From an uncultured Rhodoferax sp. (lineage in GTDB: Bacteria > Pseudomonadota > Gammaproteobacteria > Burkholderiales > Burkholderiaceae_C), in contig NZ_CAMIHB010000020.1 in the NCBI RefSeq assembly GCF_946221635.1, positions 8,243 through 72,242 on the forward strand: a stretch of 64,000 nt of DNA. Direction: 5' to 3'. Positions 59,798 to 64,000 of this stretch are shown one piece after another. The notes below the pieces were generated by a model. It was not told where the DNA came from. It saw nothing but the letters and a program-made list of their open reading frames with translations, and ran no database searches. How positions within the stretch are numbered: position 1 is the first letter of the stretch; each line of letters opens with the position of its first letter. The position numbers and the translations under genes are program-made.

Positions 59798-60280
59798 TCA
59801 GTGTCCGCCATAGGCTTCCAGACCCAGGGCGATGACGGTGGCCACCTCGGGGCTGATGGCCTCATGCAGCTCGGCCTCGGCCTGGCGAACCGCGTCTTCG
59901 TAGGCGGCCAGCCAGGCCAGGCCGATGGCGGTGAACTGCACGCGCTTGGCGCGGGCGTCGCCGGGGTCGTCGGTGCGCTGCACCATGCCCCAGGCCTCGC
60001 ACTGATTCACCAGCGTGCCCATGGCCTGCTTGCTCATGCCGGCACGCTGGGCCAGGTCGGTCAGCCGCGAGCCCTCCTGCGCCAGGTGCCGGGTGATGTG
60101 CACATGGGCCGCCCCCACCTGCCCGCGTTCGGCCAGGTTGGACAGGCCCAGCGGCACGCCGGGGTGCTGCGCCATGAGCGCCAGCACCCGTGCGTCAAAG
60201 CGCTCCAGCGCCAGACGCAGCCAGTGCCCCAGGTGGTTCTGGCGCCAGGTGTCGGCGGTCGGAAGGGGGAGTACAGGCAC
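59798..60280 (-). CDS. MarR-family transcriptional regulator
   Basis: A 160-residue winged-helix regulator: VHITRHLAQEGSRLTDLAQRAGMSKQAMGTLVNQCEAWGMVQRTDDPGDARAKRVQFTAIG covers the recognition helix and the wing. The GTG start at 60280 has no strong ribosome site. It is divergent from recA, sharing an AT-rich 145-nt region. The target is unknown. Confidence 0.87.
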   Translation of the reverse strand: MPVLPLPTADTWRQNHLGHWLRLALERFDARVLALMAQHPGVPLGLSNLAERGQVGAAHVHITRHLAQEGSRLTDLAQRAGMSKQAMGTLVNQCEAWGMVQRTDDPGDARAKRVQFTAIGLAWLAAYEDAVRQAEAELHEAISPEVATVIALGLEAYGGH

Positions 60281-60347
60281 GCATTAAATAGTAATGCAAA
60301 CTGACTAAAAAATGTATTTACGCTGCGCAACAAGCACGATTAAACTA

Positions 60348-60363
60348 CTGTTCAAGCATCCAG
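60348..60363 (+). promoter_or_regulatory. Candidate LexA box of recA
   Basis: TACTG followed by ten bases and CAG (core CTG-N10-CAG), 62 nt before the recA ATG. It is a weaker match than the alkB site but is in the expected place. Confidence 0.55.
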
Positions 60364-60425
60364 CCTGTTGTTAAAACCAGATGGCGTGCGTCACACCAAC
60401 CCATTGATTTTCAAGGAGATTTACC

Positions 60426-61529
60426 ATGGATGCAGCCGTCAAGAACCCCAACAACACGAATGGGGCCAACAGCGAAAAGGCCAAAGCCCTGCAGGCCGCG
60501 TTGGCCCAGATCGAGAAGCAGTTTGGCAAGGGCACCATCATGCGCCTGGGCGAGGGTGAGCAGATCGAGGACATCCAGGTCGTCTCCACCGGCTCCCTGG
60601 GCCTGGACATCGCCTTGGGCGTGGGCGGTCTGCCGCGCGGCCGTGTGGTGGAAATCTACGGTCCGGAATCCTCCGGCAAGACCACACTGACCTTGCAGGT
60701 GATTGCCCAGATGCAGAAGATGGGCGGCACCTGTGCCTTTGTGGATGCGGAACACGCGCTGGACGTGCAGTACGCGCAAAAGCTGGGCGTGAACCTGCCC
60801 GATCTGCTGATCTCCCAGCCCGATACCGGCGAACAGGCGCTTGAAATCGTCGACAGCCTGGTGCGCTCGGGGGCGGTGGACCTGATCATCGTGGACTCGG
60901 TGGCCGCGCTGACGCCCAAGGCCGAACTGGAAGGCGAAATGGGCGACGCGCTGCCCGGCCTGCAGGCCCGCCTGATGAGTCAGGCCCTGCGCAAGCTCAC
61001 CGCCCATATCAAGAAGACCAACTGCATGGTCATCTTCATCAACCAGATCCGCATGAAGATTGGTGTGATGTTCGGCAGCCCCGAAACCACCACCGGAGGC
61101 AATGCGCTCAAGTTCTACGCCTCGGTGCGCCTGGACATCCGCCGCACCGGCACCATCAAGAAGGGTGAGGACGCGATTGGCAATGAGACCAAGGTCAAGG
61201 TCGTCAAGAACAAGGTCAGCCCTCCGTTCAAGACGGCGGAGTTCGACATCCTGTTCGGCGAAGGCATTTCGCGCGAAGGCGAAATCATCGACATGGGCGT
61301 GAACGCCGGCATCCTGGAAAAGTCCGGCGCCTGGTATGCCTACCAGGGTGAGAAGATTGGCCAGGGCCGGGACAACGCCCGCGAGTTCCTGCGCGAAAAC
61401 CCCGATCTGTCGATCGAGATCGAGAACAAGGTGCGCGAAGGCCTGGGCATCCCGCTGCTGCCTGTGGCCGAGCCCGAGGTGAAACAGCCCAAGGGCAAGA
61501 AGGCCGACAAGGCCGAGAAAGGTGAGTAA
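60426..61529 (+). CDS. recA: RecA recombinase
   Basis: A 367-residue recombinase: Walker A EIYGPESSGKTTL, catalytic FVDAEHALD, Walker B DLIIVDSVAALTP, L1 GDALPGLQARLMSQALRKLT, L2 FINQIRMKIGVMFGSPETTTGGNALKFYASVR. It ends in a Lys/Glu-rich tail (QPKGKKADKAEKGE). AAGGAGATTTACC provides a good ribosome site. It drives homologous recombination and LexA cleavage in the SOS response. recX follows after 38 nt. Confidence 0.98.
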   Translation: MDAAVKNPNNTNGANSEKAKALQAALAQIEKQFGKGTIMRLGEGEQIEDIQVVSTGSLGLDIALGVGGLPRGRVVEIYGPESSGKTTLTLQVIAQMQKMGGTCAFVDAEHALDVQYAQKLGVNLPDLLISQPDTGEQALEIVDSLVRSGAVDLIIVDSVAALTPKAELEGEMGDALPGLQARLMSQALRKLTAHIKKTNCMVIFINQIRMKIGVMFGSPETTTGGNALKFYASVRLDIRRTGTIKKGEDAIGNETKVKVVKNKVSPPFKTAEFDILFGEGISREGEIIDMGVNAGILEKSGAWYAYQGEKIGQGRDNAREFLRENPDLSIEIENKVREGLGIPLLPVAEPEVKQPKGKKADKAEKGE

Positions 61530-61538
61530 ATACACTGT

Positions 61539-61585
61539 CAGCCCCCGTCGATAGTGCGCCAGCAGCTATGAAATCAGGAGCAAAG
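61539..61585 (+). repeat. Dispersed repeat copy G across the recX start
   Basis: CAGCCCCCGTCGATAGTGCG is followed by CCAGCAGCTATGAAATCAGGAGCAAAG. It fills the recA-recX gap and encodes MKSGAK of RecX. Confidence 0.85.
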
Positions 61586-62026
61586 CCTGCATTGTCCCTG
61601 ACCGGGCGGGCCCTGCGGCTGCTGGGCACGCGGGAGCATTCCCGGGCCGAACTGGAGCGCAAGCTGGCGCCCCATGCGGAAGAGCCCGGTGCCTTGGACA
61701 AGACGCTGGATGCCCTGCAGGCCAAGGGCTTCATCAACGAAACCCGGGTGCTGGAATCCGTGGTGCATCGCCGCGCCGGCAAGCTGGGCGCCTCGCGTAT
61801 CCAGCACGAACTGCAGGCCAAGGGCTTGGCACCCGAGGCGGTGGCCGAGGCGGTGGCCCAGCTACGCGCCAGCGAGCTGGAGCGGGCGCGCGACATCTGG
61901 CGCAAGAAATTTGGCCAGCCGCCGCAGGACGCCGCCGAGCGCGCCAAGCAGATGCGTTTTCTGGCCAGCCGCGGCTTCGGCGGCGACACCATCCGCAAGG
62001 TGGTGTCGGGCGCCGATGACGATTAG
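61568..62026 (+). CDS. recX: RecX regulatory protein
   Basis: A 152-residue helical modulator that inhibits RecA filament growth: LRLLGTREHSRAELERKL, LDALQAKGFINETRVLESVVHRRAGKLGASRIQHELQAKGL, AKQMRFLASRGFGGDTIRKVV. Start ATG 61568 lies within the dispersed repeat (CAGCTATGAAA) and lacks a Shine-Dalgarno, as in atzE. It overlaps argC tail-to-tail by 2 nt. Confidence 0.93.
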   Translation: MKSGAKPALSLTGRALRLLGTREHSRAELERKLAPHAEEPGALDKTLDALQAKGFINETRVLESVVHRRAGKLGASRIQHELQAKGLAPEAVAEAVAQLRASELERARDIWRKKFGQPPQDAAERAKQMRFLASRGFGGDTIRKVVSGADDD

Positions 62027-62970
62027 AGTCCCAACATCAGCTGCAGGTTTTGCACCGCTGCACCGCTGGCACCTTTACCAAGGTTGTCCAGTCGAGCCAC
62101 CAAGACCGCATGGGCAAAGCCGTCCTTGGCCGCGTCGTTCGCAAAGACGCGCAGTTCGAGTTTGTTGGTATCGGCCAGGGCGGCCGCGTCCAGTTTCAGA
62201 TCCGGGGTGACGGGCTCCACGGTGACCCAGGTGCTGCCTGCGTAATGCTTGGCCAGCGCTTCGTGCAAGGCTTGGGCCGAGGGCTGGCCGGGCAGGGTGT
62301 CCAGGTGCAGCGGCAATTGCACCAGCATGCCTTGGCGGAAGTTGCCCACAGAAGGTACGAACAGCGGGCGGCGTGTCAGCCCCGTGTATTTCATGATTTC
62401 GGGGATGTGCTTGTGCTTGAGGCCCAGGGCGTAGAGCTCGTAGGGCGCGGCCGTGCCCTGCTCGTAGGCTTCGATCATGGTGCGTCCGCCGCCGGAATAG
62501 CCGCTGACAGACGGCAGGGCGACGGGGAAGTCGGCCGGCAGCAGGCCCGCATCAACCAGCGGGCGGATCAGCGCAATCGCGCCGGTGGCGTAGCAGCCGG
62601 GGTTGCTGACGCGGCGGGCATTGACCACCGCGTCGCGCTGGCCCGCGGCCAGTTCGGGGAAGCCATAGACCCAGCCCGCGGCGGTGCGGTGGGCGGTGGA
62701 GGCGTCGATGATGCGCGGGCCGGGACGGCCGGTTTCCTTTTCCAGGCCGTCCACCATGGCCACGGTTTCCAGCGCTGCGTCGTCGTGCAGGCACAGCACG
62801 ACCAGATCGGCCTGGGCCACCAGGGCGCGCTTGGCCTGCGGGTCCTTGCGCAGGGCCGGGTCAATGCTGATGAGTTCAATGCCGGCCATGCCCTGCAGGC
62901 GCTCGCGGATTTGCAGCCCGGTGGTGCCGGCTTCGCCATCGATAAAGATCTTTTTCATGGGGTGTGTCAT
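62023..62970 (-). CDS. argC: N-acetyl-gamma-glutamyl-phosphate reductase, short type
   Basis: A 315-residue arginine-biosynthesis enzyme of the shorter AgrC class: nucleotide-binding KIFIDGEAGTTGLQIRERL, catalytic Cys in RRVSNPGCYATGAIAL, VSGYSGGGRTMIEAYEQG, and LGLKHKHIPEIMKYTGL. It reduces N-acetylglutamyl phosphate with NADPH. ATG 62970 or 62958 (MKKIFIDG) may start the protein; neither has a good ribosome site. Confidence 0.93.
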   Translation of the reverse strand: MTHPMKKIFIDGEAGTTGLQIRERLQGMAGIELISIDPALRKDPQAKRALVAQADLVVLCLHDDAALETVAMVDGLEKETGRPGPRIIDASTAHRTAAGWVYGFPELAAGQRDAVVNARRVSNPGCYATGAIALIRPLVDAGLLPADFPVALPSVSGYSGGGRTMIEAYEQGTAAPYELYALGLKHKHIPEIMKYTGLTRRPLFVPSVGNFRQGMLVQLPLHLDTLPGQPSAQALHEALAKHYAGSTWVTVEPVTPDLKLDAAALADTNKLELRVFANDAAKDGFAHAVLVARLDNLGKGASGAAVQNLQLMLGL

Positions 62971-63159
62971 TCGTCAACAAGGCGGAAATCAGGCACGCCT
63001 AGCACAAGCGCCAGCCCGCGGAGCCGCATGGCTGTAAGCCTCGCACAAGTATTGTGCATTGCACCATGATACAGTTCGAGGTTGATGTGTCCAGTGCCAT
63101 GCGCTCCGCACTGTCGTTGTGCAGCATGGTGAAAATTGTCCAGTCCAGAGAGAGACGTC

Positions 63160-64000
63160 ATGAAGATTCACGAGTACCAAGGCAAGGAAATCTTGCGCCA
63201 ATTCGGTGTGCCGGTGCCCCGCGGCATTCCTGCTTTCACCGTTCAAGAAGCGGTGGAAGCCGCTCAGAAGCTGGGCGGCCCCGTGTGGGTCGTCAAGGCC
63301 CAGATCCACGCCGGTGGCCGTGGCAAGGGCGGCGGCGTGAAGGTGGCCAAGACGATTGACGACGTGAAGGCCCGCGCCTCGGAAATCCTGGGCATGCAGC
63401 TCAAGACGCACCAGACTGGCCCCGAAGGCCAGAAGGTTCGTCGCCTCTACATCGAAGACGGCGCCGACATCAAGAACGAACTGTACGTGTCTCTGGTGAC
63501 CGACCGTGCCACGCAGAAGGTGGCCTTCATCGCCTCCAGCGAAGGCGGCATGGATATCGAGGAAGTGGCCCACTCCACCCCCGAGAAGATCATCACCGAA
63601 TACGTCGATCCCCTAACCGGCATCACCGCCGACCAGTCCAGGAAGATCGCCGCGGCCATCGGCCTGACTGGCGGTTCCGTGGACCAGGCCGTGGACCTGT
63701 TTGCCAAGCTGTACAAGTGCTACATGGACACCGACGCGTCCCTGGTGGAAATCAACCCCCTGAACTGCGACTCCAAGGGCAACCTGATCGCCCTGGACGC
63801 CAAGTTCAACTTTGACTCCAACGCGCTGTTCCGCCACCCCGAAATCGTGGCTTACCGCGATCTGGACGAGGAAGACGCCGCTGAAGTCGAGGCTTCCAAG
63901 TTCGACCTGGCCTACATCTCCCTGGACGGCAACATCGGCTGCCTGGTGAACGGTGCCGGTCTGGCCATGGCCACCATGGACACCATCAAGCTGTTCGGCG
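63160..64000 (+). CDS. sucC: Succinyl-CoA synthetase beta subunit (partial, 3' end outside window)
   Basis: The first 280 residues of the ADP-forming beta subunit. The ATP-grasp start MKIHEYQGKEILRQFGVPVPRG, the HAGGRGKGGGVKVAK loop, VEINPLNCDSKGNLIALDAKFNFDSNALFRHPEI and NGAGLAMATMDTIKLFG leave no doubt. It makes ATP and succinate from succinyl-CoA in the TCA cycle. AGAGAGAGA precedes the ATG. sucD presumably follows. Confidence 0.97.
   Translation, partial: MKIHEYQGKEILRQFGVPVPRGIPAFTVQEAVEAAQKLGGPVWVVKAQIHAGGRGKGGGVKVAKTIDDVKARASEILGMQLKTHQTGPEGQKVRRLYIEDGADIKNELYVSLVTDRATQKVAFIASSEGGMDIEEVAHSTPEKIITEYVDPLTGITADQSRKIAAAIGLTGGSVDQAVDLFAKLYKCYMDTDASLVEINPLNCDSKGNLIALDAKFNFDSNALFRHPEIVAYRDLDEEDAAEVEASKFDLAYISLDGNIGCLVNGAGLAMATMDTIKLFG

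Overview
The window is high-GC chromosomal DNA from a betaproteobacterium, most likely a member of the Comamonadaceae (Burkholderiales). I base this on protein character (recA-recX, argC, sucC, a tctDE-like two-component pair, UgpC-type sugar ABC genes), on GC-rich coding sequence, and on short dispersed repeats carrying CCCCCGT...GCGC...GCAGCTAT that I remember from that family. The assignment is made by eye.

Layout. (1) 0.3-0.9 kb: alkB behind a perfect LexA box. (2) 0.9-11.7 kb: one minus-strand operon of 11 genes for use of biuret-type nitrogen. It encodes allophanate hydrolase (AtzF), AtzG, AtzE and AtzH, a BMP-type ABC importer, two Asp-Lys-Cys cysteine hydrolases (one very like biuret hydrolase), and a GntR/FCD regulator with a candidate operator in front of atzF. 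(3) 11.8-20 kb: tapT, a hipBA pair, a second HipA-like kinase (YjjJ type), and small housekeeping or hypothetical genes. (4) 20-24.7 kb: a visibly AT-richer defence island flanked by two N-terminally truncated genes (DUF2130 and UvrD remnants). It holds a TIR-caspase-TIR operon, which is a candidate type IV Thoeris system with two TIR proteins, and a convergent TIR-like plus membrane-protein pair. (5) 24.8-33.7 kb: a diguanylate cyclase and several regulator/enzyme pairs (AraC/GyrI, MocR/PNPOx-like, TetR/SDR, GlxA-like, MBL). (6) 33.8-47.5 kb: N-acetylglucosamine catabolism. This comprises nagR-nagA, a co-transcribed periplasmic binding protein plus two-component system, a divergent sugar ABC importer, a BadF-type amino-sugar kinase, a NagB-II type deaminase, and a hexose-6-phosphate epimerase. 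An orphan FlxA-like gene and a small gene with a strong promoter lie between. (7) 47.5-52.4 kb: YqhA, a CDF metal exporter, and a gtrA/gtrB/gtrX-like glucosylation set. (8) 52.4-56 kb: topoisomerase III with a fused SWIB domain, divergent from a SET-domain methyltransferase. (9) 56-64 kb: birA, a SPOR protein, a TctDE-like two-component system, marR, recA-recX, argC, and the start of sucC.

How the parts work together. The nitrogen operon can be read as uptake, then triuret/biuret hydrolysis, then carboxybiuret and allophanate hydrolysis to ammonia and CO2. The nag region covers sensing, uptake, phosphorylation, deacetylation and deamination to fructose-6-phosphate. The defence island is the best candidate for a novel system. 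A second theme is the dispersed repeat. It occurs seven times, supplies the start codons of three genes, and encodes peptide linkers or tails in two more.
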